From DASPKM01 sp036402175 (lineage in GTDB: Bacteria; Bacteroidota; Bacteroidia; Chitinophagales; Chitinophagaceae): a DNA stretch of 39,571 nucleotides. Below, piece by piece: positions 16,436-24,579 of this stretch; the stretch's first letter is position 1; each line of letters begins with the position of its first letter. The stretch lies in the NCBI GenBank assembly GCA_036402175.1, contig DASWTK010000305.1, forward strand, positions 1 through 39,571, given 5' to 3'. Below the pieces are notes generated by a model. It made no database searches. It was given only the letters and a program-made list of their open reading frames with translations, and was not told the DNA's origin. A program made the position numbers and the translations under genes.

Positions 16436-18754
16436 TTATTTTTTTAATATGGACAACAATAGCGCGGGAAGAAAAATCAGGTTTGTAAGCGTGGCAAGAA
16501 CCAGCGTTAGCGAAGTCAGCCATCCCAGGGATTGTGTACCGCCGAATCCGCTGAAACAAAAGATAATAAATCCGGCAATGAGTACGAGCGATGTATACAA
16601 AATGCTGATCCCGGTTTTATGAATGGTTTGAATAACAATTTCTTTAGGACTGGCCGTAGATAACGCCAGTTCCTGCTTGTAACTGACAAGGAACCGGATG
16701 GTAATGTCAATTGCAATTCCCAACGCAATGCTGAATATCAAAACGGTCGAAGGTTTCAGGGCAACTCCTGCCCAACCCATTACACCAGCGGTAATGATCA
16801 GTGGAATTAGATTTGGGATCAGCGAGCAGATCAGTATTTTTAAAGACCTGAAAAGATATATCATGCTCAATGCAATGAACAGGAAAGCCCATGCGATGCT
16901 TTCGGTTAAGCCATTGATAATATAACTGGTGCCTTCCAGAAACGTTACACTGGTCCCTGTGAATTCAACCCGGTAATGGGTGGAATCAAATAACTGTTCC
17001 GCTTTTGTTTGCGCAAGCGCCAGGATCTCCGGAAGCCGCTTGCTGCCAACATCGGCCATGTTCATGCTGATGCGTGCCTGCTGGCGGGAACTATCCATGA
17101 ATGAATTGAGCAGCCTGGAAAAATTATTATTCTCTGCTAACGAATCTTTTCTGCTACCGAGGTACGGAAGCAGGAAACTGATGTCGAAGCTGTTTGGCAA
17201 TCCATAGTTTGTACTGTCACCATCGTAATAAGCCTGCCGCGCGAATTTCAATCCCTCAACTATTGAAAGTGGCTTGCCAATCACCTGTTGCGCGAAAAGA
17301 TAATTACTGAATGAATCGATCTTACCGAATGTCTGCAATGGATTTGATCGCAAGCCGTTTCTTTTTTTCGTGTCAATGAGCACCTCAAGCGGCATCACTC
17401 CTCCGAAATGTGTTTCGAAAAATTTCAGATCTGTAGAAATAGGATCTGATTTTGGAAGATCGTCGACGATAAAACCTTCAGATCTCAGTCGGAATAAACC
17501 CGCGATCGCAACAATCAGCACCAGTCCGGTTACGCCGTAAATCAGTTTCTGATGATTCAATGACCATATTTCCAGCCTGTCCATAACGGCAAGCAACCAG
17601 CGATTTTCAAGGTACCGGGTATGCCTGGCTTTGGGTGGTGGTTGCATGCTCAGTACAGCAGGTATCAATACAAGTGAAATTATGAACAGCAGGAAAATAT
17701 TAATACCAGCTACAATACCGAATTCTTTCAGAATGGCACTTTTTGTAAGGGCAAATACAGCAAAACCAATTGCGGCTGTAAGATTGCAGAATAATGTAAC
17801 AACACCCATTCTGCTGATCATGGCTATCAATGCCTGCTCCCTGTTCTTCGATTCATTATAAGCGGTATGGTACTTATTCAGGAAATAAATACAATTGGGT
17901 ATGCCGATAACTACAACCAGCGGTGGTATAAGTGCATTCAGCAACGTAATGCTGTACCCGAAAAGATGCATAGTCCCCACACTCCAGATAACGCCGGTGA
18001 TCACTACGCCAAGTGATAATAAAACGGTTCCAACACTTCTGAAAAATACCAATAGTATCAGTGCAGATAACAACAATGACCCCAGCAGGAACCACTGCAT
18101 TTCGGCAGCTATGCGGTCAGCCAGCCTGGTTCGTATCAACGGAAGCCCGCTGTAATGCAATTTTACATTCTGGCGTTCGGCAAATGCATCTGCTGTTTTA
18201 GCAATGGAAGCAACAACGCCCGTTCTGGCCGCAGAATTCAGCAGATCTTTATTGATTCGTATTGCAAGCAGACTTGCATTTGTAGACGGATTGTAAAGCA
18301 GGTTGCTGTAAAAAGGAAGATTCAGGAACACATCCCTGCTGCTGTCTAGTTGCTGCTGCGATAAAACCTCAGATGAAAATATGCCGCGTGGCTGCAGCTT
18401 TTCCGTGAGTGTATCTTTTGCAAGATTCGTAGCTACCGGGACTCCAAGTACGTCCTCAACTCCCTTTATTTTTTTCAGGTCTTTTACAAGCGTGGAATAA
18501 TCATTGAAAAAACCGGTTTGGAATAACCTGTCGGTTTGCACTCCAATGACCATCAGGTTGCCATCTTCTCCAAAAGTGCGCTTGAACGATTGGTATGCCA
18601 GGTATTTCGGATTGTCGAGGGGAATTGCTTTTGCAAAATCATAACTCAACCTCACCTGCGAAGCATGCCAGCCGAAGAAAGCAGTAAGTAAAACAAGCAG
18701 CCCAAGCAACAAATATTTCCACCTTAATACCCAACGGGCGAGTGATTCCCACAT
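16436..18754 (-). CDS. RND/MMPL-superfamily membrane exporter
   Basis: A predicted inner-membrane transporter of about 772 residues with two repeats. Each has a lone transmembrane helix, a large periplasmic loop, then five clustered helices, giving about 12 in total. The first helix lies in WKYLLLGLLVLLTAFFGW, with a DFAKAIPLDNPKYLAYQSFKR motif after it that is typical of the MMPL/Patched type. Conserved intramembrane stretches include GVVITGVIWSVGTMHLFGYS and LIPPLVVVIGIPNCIYFLN in the first half and IFSIALGIAIDITIRFLVSY in the second. Related proteins export lipids or hopanoids or act as RND efflux pumps; the cargo here is not predictable. I chose ATG 18754 (MWESLARWVLRW); the open frame continues 26 codons upstream without family-like sequence. 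Confidence 0.85.
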   Translation of the reverse strand: MWESLARWVLRWKYLLLGLLVLLTAFFGWHASQVRLSYDFAKAIPLDNPKYLAYQSFKRTFGEDGNLMVIGVQTDRLFQTGFFNDYSTLVKDLKKIKGVEDVLGVPVATNLAKDTLTEKLQPRGIFSSEVLSQQQLDSSRDVFLNLPFYSNLLYNPSTNASLLAIRINKDLLNSAARTGVVASIAKTADAFAERQNVKLHYSGLPLIRTRLADRIAAEMQWFLLGSLLLSALILLVFFRSVGTVLLSLGVVITGVIWSVGTMHLFGYSITLLNALIPPLVVVIGIPNCIYFLNKYHTAYNESKNREQALIAMISRMGVVTLFCNLTAAIGFAVFALTKSAILKEFGIVAGINIFLLFIISLVLIPAVLSMQPPPKARHTRYLENRWLLAVMDRLEIWSLNHQKLIYGVTGLVLIVAIAGLFRLRSEGFIVDDLPKSDPISTDLKFFETHFGGVMPLEVLIDTKKRNGLRSNPLQTFGKIDSFSNYLFAQQVIGKPLSIVEGLKFARQAYYDGDSTNYGLPNSFDISFLLPYLGSRKDSLAENNNFSRLLNSFMDSSRQQARISMNMADVGSKRLPEILALAQTKAEQLFDSTHYRVEFTGTSVTFLEGTSYIINGLTESIAWAFLFIALSMIYLFRSLKILICSLIPNLIPLIITAGVMGWAGVALKPSTVLIFSIALGIAIDITIRFLVSYKQELALSTASPKEIVIQTIHKTGISILYTSLVLIAGFIIFCFSGFGGTQSLGWLTSLTLVLATLTNLIFLPALLLSILKK

Positions 18755-18916
18755 CCTGCTATTGATTTTGTCAGATTCGAGAAACGTATTTGCGGGCAAA
18801 GAAAGTATAAAATAATGAGCCGCTAAAGTCAATAAGCATTAAAACGGCTTCATTCAGGTTCTGACATGTGAAAGTCCGGAATAACAGCTTATTCCGTTAT
18901 TGCCTAATTTGCAATT

Positions 18917-19656
18917 GTGGCATTGCATAAAACCAAAGGAATAGTACTGCGTACTGTAAAGTATGGCGAAACAAGCCTGGTAGTGACTATTTATACCGAA
19001 GCATTCGGGACTCAAAGCTATCTGGTTAATGGCATAAGGAAAGAAAGCAGGAAGGGAGGCGGAAGGGCCAATATGTTTCAGCCTGCTTCGATACTGAACC
19101 TGGTGATTTACCATAATGAACTGAAACAGTTGAACCGCATTCGTGAATTTAGCTGGGCTTACCTGTACGAGCACATTTTTTTGATGTAAGGAAAAATGCC
19201 GTAGCTCTTTTCATGATCGAGCTCTTGCAGAAATGCGTAAGGCAGCCGGAACAGAACGATGCTCTGTTTTATTTTATTGAAGACGCTTTCATTCATCTCG
19301 ACAATGCAAGTGAAATTGTAGTTGCCAATTACCCATTATTTTTTGCATTGCACCTGATGGTATTCATTGGCTTCAGGATGGATGACACTTATTCCGAAGA
19401 AGCAAATATACTTGACCTCGAAGCCGGGGCATTCCGCAGCGACCGCCCTAATCACCCTTATTATCTTGAAGGACAGGATGCGTACATTACTTCTCAATTA
19501 CTGAAAGTCATGCATCCCGATGAACTGCAACAGATGCATTTGAACCAGGTTTCACGCAGAAGATTAATGCAGGCATACCAGGAATTCTATGCGTTGCACA
19601 TAGCAGATTTCGGAGTAATGAGATCATTGCCTGTTTTGCAGGAGGTGCTTTCATAG
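18917..19656 (+). pseudogene. recO: DNA repair protein RecO, interrupted by a one-base frameshift
   Basis: RecO works with RecF and RecR to load RecA at gaps. The first frame (MALHKTKGIVLRTVKYGE, the N-terminal OB-fold) reads to a stop just after YLYEHIFLM. The second frame resumes as FFDVRKNAVALFMIELLQKC and runs to a normal RecO C-terminus ending at 19656. Restoring one T in the seven-T run at 19176-19182 joins them into one 246-residue protein of normal family length, with no other lesion. The cause may be a sequencing or assembly error, a true recent mutation, or slippage during expression. The start is GTG 18917 or, two codons on, TTG 18923. The last 6 bases overlap the convergent amidohydrolase gene. 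Confidence 0.9.
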
Positions 19657-20811
19657 AAGCCGTTCTGCGCTGCTGAAAGAAGGATCTATCAGTAATATGC
19701 CTGGCTGTTTTCCTTTTTCAAAGCTTCCGAACCTGTCATCGATATTCAAAGCGGTTGCACCGTTTATTGTAGCCCATTTCAGTAATAATTCAATGGTAAG
19801 ATGTGGAAAGTGTTTTTTCAGGGTATTGATTTCCGCCAGTATACTTAAAGATGAATTGGATGCCAGGCTGTCGGTTCCCAATACCAGTTCGCATTTGTAT
19901 TTAAGCAGAAGATCAACAGGTGGCAGTTGGCCCGTGATGTACAGGTTGGCATTTGGACACAAACAGAAAAAGAGTCGGGGAGTCTCGTTTTCCGAAATAA
20001 ATTTCAAATCATCTTCTGATGTAGCAACATTGTGAACAAGAATCAGGGTTTGCTGCGGGAAAAAATACGGCAGGCATGACTGAAGACTCGATTTACCCTG
20101 TGGGATGAAAAAGGTGTGATCGATGTTCATCTTTTCATAAAGCCTGATAAAATCACCCTGCTTGTTTTTGAAAAGCGCGTTTTCATCTTCGCTCTCCTGG
20201 TTGTGCATTGTAAGAATGGAATTACCCGGAAAGGCGGTTATTTTTTGCAACAGGTCAAATGCAACGGAATAAGGAGCATGCGGGGCTAACGAATTGGATG
20301 CCTGCGGATCGCGGTAAAGTTCAGCGTAAACATTAAAAAGGTCAACGCTCTTCATAAAACGTTCCTGTACTACTGAGGGCACAAAGCCACTGGCTTCAAT
20401 GAAATTGTGATAATGCAGGTTCTTTTGAAGTTTCTGGATCAGCGTCAGCGGATTATTGCAGATATCACCCACAGCAACGATCCCGTTCTTTATCATTTCA
20501 TCTTCACCATCTGCGATCGCTTCGAGAATGGTCTCTTTCTCTGTATGCCGGTCTTTTATCACATTGAATACAAAGTCAACCAAACCCGAACCCGGCGGAA
20601 TTCTTCCTTTCATATGGGAAAGCTCAAGGTGACAATGCGCATTCACAAAGCCCGGGCAGATGGTACCCTTCAGGATTTCTGTGTCGTCATTGTTATTCAG
20701 ACCTGTAAGCAGCTCTTCAACAATTCCGTTTTCATTTACTACAAGCGTGCAATTGTCAAGTAATTCGTAACCTGTAAAAAGCTGGTCCGCGCTGAATTTT
20801 CTATATCCCAT
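19651..20811 (-). CDS. amidohydrolase-superfamily metal-dependent deaminase or hydrolase
   Basis: A 386-residue cytoplasmic enzyme of the amidohydrolase superfamily (cytosine, guanine or S-adenosylhomocysteine deaminase-like branch). Visible metal-site motifs in order are VNAHCHLELSH (His59, His61), LAPHAPYSV (His178), TMHNQESEDE (His203), ILVHN (His260) and LGTDSLASN (Asp314). The N-terminal small beta-domain (about 1-55) and the C-terminal ATINGATALNIDDRFGSFEKG complete the composite-domain layout. The substrate cannot be told from the sequence; aminodeoxyfutalosine or a purine-like amine are possibilities. It is divergent from prfA and convergent with recO. ATG 20811 gives a good family-like N-terminus. 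Confidence 0.85.
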   Translation of the reverse strand: MGYRKFSADQLFTGYELLDNCTLVVNENGIVEELLTGLNNNDDTEILKGTICPGFVNAHCHLELSHMKGRIPPGSGLVDFVFNVIKDRHTEKETILEAIADGEDEMIKNGIVAVGDICNNPLTLIQKLQKNLHYHNFIEASGFVPSVVQERFMKSVDLFNVYAELYRDPQASNSLAPHAPYSVAFDLLQKITAFPGNSILTMHNQESEDENALFKNKQGDFIRLYEKMNIDHTFFIPQGKSSLQSCLPYFFPQQTLILVHNVATSEDDLKFISENETPRLFFCLCPNANLYITGQLPPVDLLLKYKCELVLGTDSLASNSSLSILAEINTLKKHFPHLTIELLLKWATINGATALNIDDRFGSFEKGKQPGILLIDPSFSSAERLL

Positions 20812-20825
20812 GCGTTGAATTGAAT

Positions 20826-20833
20826 TAACTTTG
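20826..20833 (+). promoter_or_regulatory. candidate -7 element of the prfA promoter
   Basis: TAACTTTG fits TAnnTTTG, 46 bases before the prfA ATG, in the short divergent gap. No good -33 TTG is visible at the expected distance. Confidence 0.35.
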
Positions 20834-20879
20834 CCAACTTTATCAAATTGAGAAAGCAGCTATAAAAATAGTTGAAAAG

Positions 20880-21944
20880 ATGCTGGATAAATTAGAAGCA
20901 ATAAAAGCCCGGTTCGATGATCTTGGCGTTTCGCTCACCAATCCCGAGGTGGTGAACGATAACAAGAAGTTCAGCCAGCTCAGTAAGGAATACCGAAGCC
21001 TTGAACGCATTGTGCGTGGATATGAGGAATACAGGAAAGTGCTGGATGATATTGAGTTCAACCGCGAGGCACTTCATGGTGATGATGAGGAGCTGCGCGA
21101 GCTGGCCAAGGAAGAAGCTCCTGGCCTGGAAGAAAAAAAAGATCAGCTTGAATCATCCATCCGCCAGATGCTGATACCTAAAGATCCGCAGGATGAAAAG
21201 AATGCGATACTGGAGATCCGCGCAGGTACGGGTGGCGATGAGGCCAGTCTGTTCGCGGGCGATCTGTTGAGGATGTACTTACGATACTGCGAGCGTCAGG
21301 GATGGAAAACCGCTATCCTGAGTGAGAACGAGGGAACCGTGGGTGGTTATAAGGAGGTGCAGGTTGAGGTGATTGGTGAGGACGTATATGGGACTCTTAA
21401 ATTCGAAAGCGGCGTTCACAGGGTGCAACGGGTTCCTGATACTGAGGGTAGTGGCAGGGTTCATACCAGCGCAGCCACAGTTGCGGTCATGCCCGAAGCC
21501 GAGGAAGTAGACGTTGATGTAAAGGATGCCGATGTAAAAATGGATACCGCCAGAAGCGGCGGAGCGGGCGGACAAAACGTCAACAAAGTTGAAACGAAAG
21601 TTATTCTGACACATCTTCCTACCGGAACCGTGGTAATGTGTCAGACCGAGCGGACTCAGCTGGCAAACCGTGAAAAGGCAATGCAGATGCTGCGCACAAA
21701 ACTTTACGAGGAACAGGTTCGAAAACAGGAAGACGAGATCAGCCGCCATAGAAAAAGCCTGGTTAGTACGGGCGACCGAAGCGCAAAGATCAGAACCTAT
21801 AATTTCCCACAGGGACGCGTAACCGATCATCGCATTGGCCTGACACTGTACAATTTGCAGGAGGTACTGAATGGTGGGATTCAGGAGCTCATCGAAAAAC
21901 TCCAATTTGCGGAAAACGCGGAAAAGATGGCCAAATCAAATTAG
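20880..21944 (+). CDS. prfA: peptide chain release factor 1
   Basis: RF1 recognises UAA and UAG stop codons and triggers peptide release on the ribosome. The 354-residue length is normal. The stop-codon-reading PxT motif is present as PDT (residues 186-188) in VHRVQRVPDTEGSGRVHTSA, which separates RF1 from RF2 (SPF). The catalytic GGQ is at residues 230-232 in SGGAGGQNVNKVET. The N-terminal coiled-coil domain (KLEAIKARFDDLG) and the C-terminal TYNFPQGRVTDHRIGLTLYN are intact. The start is ATG 20880. A terminator hairpin lies about 195 bases downstream. Confidence 0.97.
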   Translation: MLDKLEAIKARFDDLGVSLTNPEVVNDNKKFSQLSKEYRSLERIVRGYEEYRKVLDDIEFNREALHGDDEELRELAKEEAPGLEEKKDQLESSIRQMLIPKDPQDEKNAILEIRAGTGGDEASLFAGDLLRMYLRYCERQGWKTAILSENEGTVGGYKEVQVEVIGEDVYGTLKFESGVHRVQRVPDTEGSGRVHTSAATVAVMPEAEEVDVDVKDADVKMDTARSGGAGGQNVNKVETKVILTHLPTGTVVMCQTERTQLANREKAMQMLRTKLYEEQVRKQEDEISRHRKSLVSTGDRSAKIRTYNFPQGRVTDHRIGLTLYNLQEVLNGGIQELIEKLQFAENAEKMAKSN

Positions 21945-22065
21945 CCTTGCTATGTCGGGCAAAAATTTTGTTCTGGGCTGATTAACAATATTTTGGCATT
22001 TGAACAGGGGCTTTTAAACATCCCTTAACACCAAAAATCACACTATCGGCATTAGTTTTGCGTTA

Positions 22066-22168
22066 TAGAAATTGAGTTCTTAAAAGAACATATTCTCAAA
22101 GCAGTCAATTTTCTCATAAGCAGTTAGTTTTGGTTACGGCCCCTGTTTCTACAGGGGCTAATTTTTTA
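22066..22168 (+). ncRNA. candidate small RNA ending in an intrinsic terminator
   Basis: The gap between prfA and the VanZ-like gene holds a possible independent transcript. A -7-like box TAGTTTTG at 22053-22060 is followed by a stem-loop (GTTCT/AGAAC, 22076-22089, inside an outer TTGAG/CTCAA pairing). A single-stranded-looking stretch of about 40 bases and a strong terminator follow (22139-22167). No open frame of note lies inside. It may equally be the long 3' untranslated end of prfA. No match to a known RNA family is recognised. Confidence 0.3.
22139..22167 (+). terminator. intrinsic terminator downstream of prfA
   Basis: The perfect stem GCCCCTGT / ACAGGGGC has a TTCT loop (22139-22158) and is followed by TAATTTTTT. 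The T-tract lies only on the plus-strand side. Confidence 0.85.
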
Positions 22169-22234
22169 TAGGTATGTCTCAATGATAGAGTATAGATAGA
22201 GTTCAATCGATATGAATTTTCCTCCGGGTAATAC

Positions 22235-22642
22235 TTATTGCAGCGGGGTTCGTGTGCTTCTTTTCAGGATCCAGATTGTAGCCAAATAACCACAAATCGC
22301 ACCACAGATATCAGCGACAATGTCCCAGATATCAAAACTTCGGTTAGGGATGAAGTTGAATTGAAAAAATTCAATGGCGATTCCGTAAAGGGAAACCAGC
22401 AATATGATCATCCATGCCAGTGACTTTTTCTCTGTTCCGTGACGATAATAATAAAAAAGGATCCAGAAAAAAGTTAGTCCGCCGAATAAGATCAGGTGTG
22501 CGATCTTGTCAAGATGAGGTATTCGAAAAAAACCGGGACCGCGGAATAATGAACCGGGAATACTTAATAAGAGTTGCGTAAGCAAGGTCCATCCCAGGGG
22601 TACATATAATTTTTGACTGATAAGTGCAAGGCGGGAAAACAT
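22235..22642 (-). CDS. VanZ-like membrane protein
   Basis: A 135-residue integral membrane protein with four predicted helices, fitting the VanZ-like family (PF04892 type). Family motifs are the HLDKIAHLILFGGL segment and the conserved EFFQFNFIPNRSFDIWDIVADICGA region (shown here in part: IEFFQF, RSFDIWDIVAD). The biochemical role of most VanZ-like proteins is unknown; the name comes from a teicoplanin-resistance gene and does not imply resistance here. ATG 22642 lies 5 bases after the anti-sigma stop, so it is probably the third gene of the sigma operon. Confidence 0.85.
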   Translation of the reverse strand: MFSRLALISQKLYVPLGWTLLTQLLLSIPGSLFRGPGFFRIPHLDKIAHLILFGGLTFFWILFYYYRHGTEKKSLAWMIILLVSLYGIAIEFFQFNFIPNRSFDIWDIVADICGAICGYLATIWILKRSTRTPLQ

Positions 22643-22647
22643 AGTTT

Positions 22648-23460
22648 TTACATATTACCCAGCACGTACATGGTGCCCTGGGGGACAGGAGTACCTCCGG
22701 CATTTTCCAATGTGATGGCGAAGCCCTGGGCTTGTTGTATGTTTTTCATGGGAGCTACAACATTCGCATGATCCCAATTGAGCATCCCTGCATCCACAGG
22801 CTGGCCGTTTACCAGCGCCCACAACTGGTATTGTTTGCCTGCTGCGGGTTCCGGAAGATTATTTACCAGAAGATATACATCCTTGGTTCGTTTATCCCAA
22901 TAAACAGTTGCCATACTTTCGGGAGACGCGGTCATCCCCTTCATCTTCACCACTGCCATATTGGTGTCTCTTAGAATGTCGAGTGAATTCTCAAAAGTTG
23001 CCTGCTGGATCTGGAGCGCTTTATTGCTGTTTGCCAGTTCTGTCCGTGATGCGAGGTACAATCCTTTGTAGGTATTAAAACGGTTTGCATAGTAAATATT
23101 CAGGCCGATGCTGCCCAGTAACAGAACTATGGAAGCAACGGCGGCATATTTCCACCATTGCATGGTTACAACCGGCGACTGCGACTGTGCTGACTGATCA
23201 ACCGTAAAAGAACCATTTGTTTTTAGTTTATCTGATTCCACTTCAAGTTCAGCGAATATCTTGCTTTGCAAATGGACAGGCGGTTGAATGCCATTCTTTA
23301 TTGAATGCATTTCCAGCTGTTTTTCAAATGCCTCTCTTGCAAGCTGCACTTCCTGGTGCGCCGCGCACATACGCTCGAACTCTGCCATTTCTTCATTGCT
23401 GGCCAGTCCCAGTACGTAGCTTTCTACAATTCCGCTTGCTATGTATTCTCTTACGTTCAA
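22648..23460 (-). CDS. RskA-type anti-sigma factor
   Basis: A 270-residue single-pass membrane protein that should hold the adjacent ECF sigma factor inactive. The cytoplasmic N-terminus (MNVREYIASGIVESYVLGLA with the downstream FERMCAAHQEV) resembles the zinc-less anti-sigma domain of RskA proteins. A membrane helix follows at about 105-125. The periplasmic C-terminal part (YWDKRTKDVYLLVNNLPEP, AGKQYQLWALVNGQPVDAG) is the RskA C-terminal domain. The start is a TTG at 23460, 1 base after the sigma stop codon, which suggests translational coupling; no ATG lies nearby. Confidence 0.9.
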   Translation of the reverse strand: MNVREYIASGIVESYVLGLASNEEMAEFERMCAAHQEVQLAREAFEKQLEMHSIKNGIQPPVHLQSKIFAELEVESDKLKTNGSFTVDQSAQSQSPVVTMQWWKYAAVASIVLLLGSIGLNIYYANRFNTYKGLYLASRTELANSNKALQIQQATFENSLDILRDTNMAVVKMKGMTASPESMATVYWDKRTKDVYLLVNNLPEPAAGKQYQLWALVNGQPVDAGMLNWDHANVVAPMKNIQQAQGFAITLENAGGTPVPQGTMYVLGNM

Positions 23461-23461
23461 G

Positions 23462-24001
23462 TTATTGCAAATAATTTCTCAGTTGAATCAATGCTGTACG
23501 GATCCTTGTTTTTACAGTGCCTAATGGAATTCCCTCTATCGCCGCAATTTCCTCATGAGTATATCCCTTGAAATAAGCAAGTTCTACCAATGTTCGCTGT
23601 TCATCCTTCAACCTGTCGAGTATTTTCCTTAATCCAATATTATCAGCGTCCTGATACTGCGTGTTCGTACTCCAATTTACGTTATCGCCCAGCGGCTGGT
23701 TTTTCCTGAGGTTCTGAAAGCTTTTGGAGCGAAGCGTGTCTATGGAGGCATTCCGGGCTATGTTCAGCATCCAGGTGAACAACCTGCCTTTTACCGGATC
23801 ATAACTTTCAATCTTTCGCCATATATTCAAAAACACCTCCTGCAGCACATCGTTGGCTATCTCTGTATCGTTTACAATCGGTAGAATGATTCCATACAAT
23901 GCTGCGGAATAATGTTCGTATAAATAATTGAACGCACGGTTGTCGCGTTGCTTCAACAATTCAACCAGGTCCGATTCCGTATATGTAGCGTTTGTCTCCA
24001 A
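23462..24001 (-). CDS. ECF-type RNA polymerase sigma factor (SigK-like)
   Basis: A 179-residue group 4 sigma factor. Region 2 is visible in FNYLYEHYSAALYGIIL through ANDVLQEVFLNIWRKI and GRLFTWMLNIARNASIDTLR (the -10 recognition helix). Region 4 is AYFKGYTHEEIAAIEGIPLG followed by TVKTRIRTALIQLRNYL (helix-turn-helix for -35). The order sigma, anti-sigma, VanZ-like with gaps of 1 and 5 bases is an operon. The pair resembles SigK/RskA modules in which the signal is relayed by cleavage of the anti-sigma factor; the signal is unknown here. Confidence 0.95.
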   Translation of the reverse strand: METNATYTESDLVELLKQRDNRAFNYLYEHYSAALYGIILPIVNDTEIANDVLQEVFLNIWRKIESYDPVKGRLFTWMLNIARNASIDTLRSKSFQNLRKNQPLGDNVNWSTNTQYQDADNIGLRKILDRLKDEQRTLVELAYFKGYTHEEIAAIEGIPLGTVKTRIRTALIQLRNYLQ

Positions 24002-24052
24002 ATAAATTGATGCACGAAACTACTGAAGTTAACAGAATAAGCATGGTACCGT

Positions 24053-24077
24053 AATAAAAGAGTGGCAACTGCCACTC
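24053..24077 (-). terminator. intrinsic terminator of gcvH
   Basis: The stem GAGTGGCA / TGCCACTC (24060-24077) is followed on the minus strand by TTTTATT. It lies about 48 bases past the gcvH stop and also separates that gene from the start of the sigma factor gene. Confidence 0.75.
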
Positions 24078-24124
24078 GTGCTATATATACGGCTTCAATG
24101 CCATTACAGATTTAATCCGAGGGG

Positions 24125-24502
24125 TCAGCCTACCAGGGTAGCATAAGCATCAGCTTTCATCAGCTGGTCCGCATCGGCAGCATTGGCAAGCTTCATTTTA
24201 ATCATCCAGCCCTTTCCGTATGGATCTGTATTCACCAATTCAGGTGAAGACGCAAGTGCAGGATTCAGTTCCATGATAGTTCCTGCTACGGGCAAAAATA
24301 GATCTGATACTGTTTTTACTGCTTCAACCGTTCCGAAAACATCGCCGGCGTGAAGAGATTTGCCAATTGTTTCCACTTCTACATAAACAATATCGCCCAG
24401 TTCGTGCTGTGCAAAATCGGTAATGCCTACGGTAGCGATATCGCCTTCGAGACGAAGCCACTCATGTTCTTTTGTGTAAAGGAGGTTATCAGGATAATTC
24501 AT
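24125..24502 (-). CDS. gcvH: glycine cleavage system H protein
   Basis: GcvH is the lipoyl-bearing shuttle protein of the glycine cleavage complex. It carries the aminomethyl group between the P, T and L proteins. It is 125 residues from ATG 24502, normal for the family. The lipoylated lysine is Lys63 in GTVEAVKTVSDLFLPVAG, and the start MNYPDNLLYTKEHEWLRLEG is typical. An in-frame extension of 13 codons upstream is not family-like. No other gcv genes are in the window, which is common in Bacteroidota. The cyclophilin gene lies 77 bases upstream on the same strand. Confidence 0.97.
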   Translation of the reverse strand: MNYPDNLLYTKEHEWLRLEGDIATVGITDFAQHELGDIVYVEVETIGKSLHAGDVFGTVEAVKTVSDLFLPVAGTIMELNPALASSPELVNTDPYGKGWMIKMKLANAADADQLMKADAYATLVG

Positions 24503-24579
24503 CTTGATGTTTTTTATACTCTTTGAAATGAAACGGTGCAAAGATTAAGAAACTGGATGACTTTAAGGCTGCAAGTCCA

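Noticed and set aside
19213..19656. 147-codon frame as an independent gene
   Set aside because: It is the C-terminal part of RecO; the N-terminal part lies in another frame immediately upstream.
21279..21905. 208-codon open frame antisense to prfA
   Set aside because: It shadows the conserved prfA sequence; the translation has no domain features.
22235..22642. Glycopeptide resistance gene
   Set aside because: VanZ-like proteins are widespread and this one has no van genes around it, so resistance is not supported.
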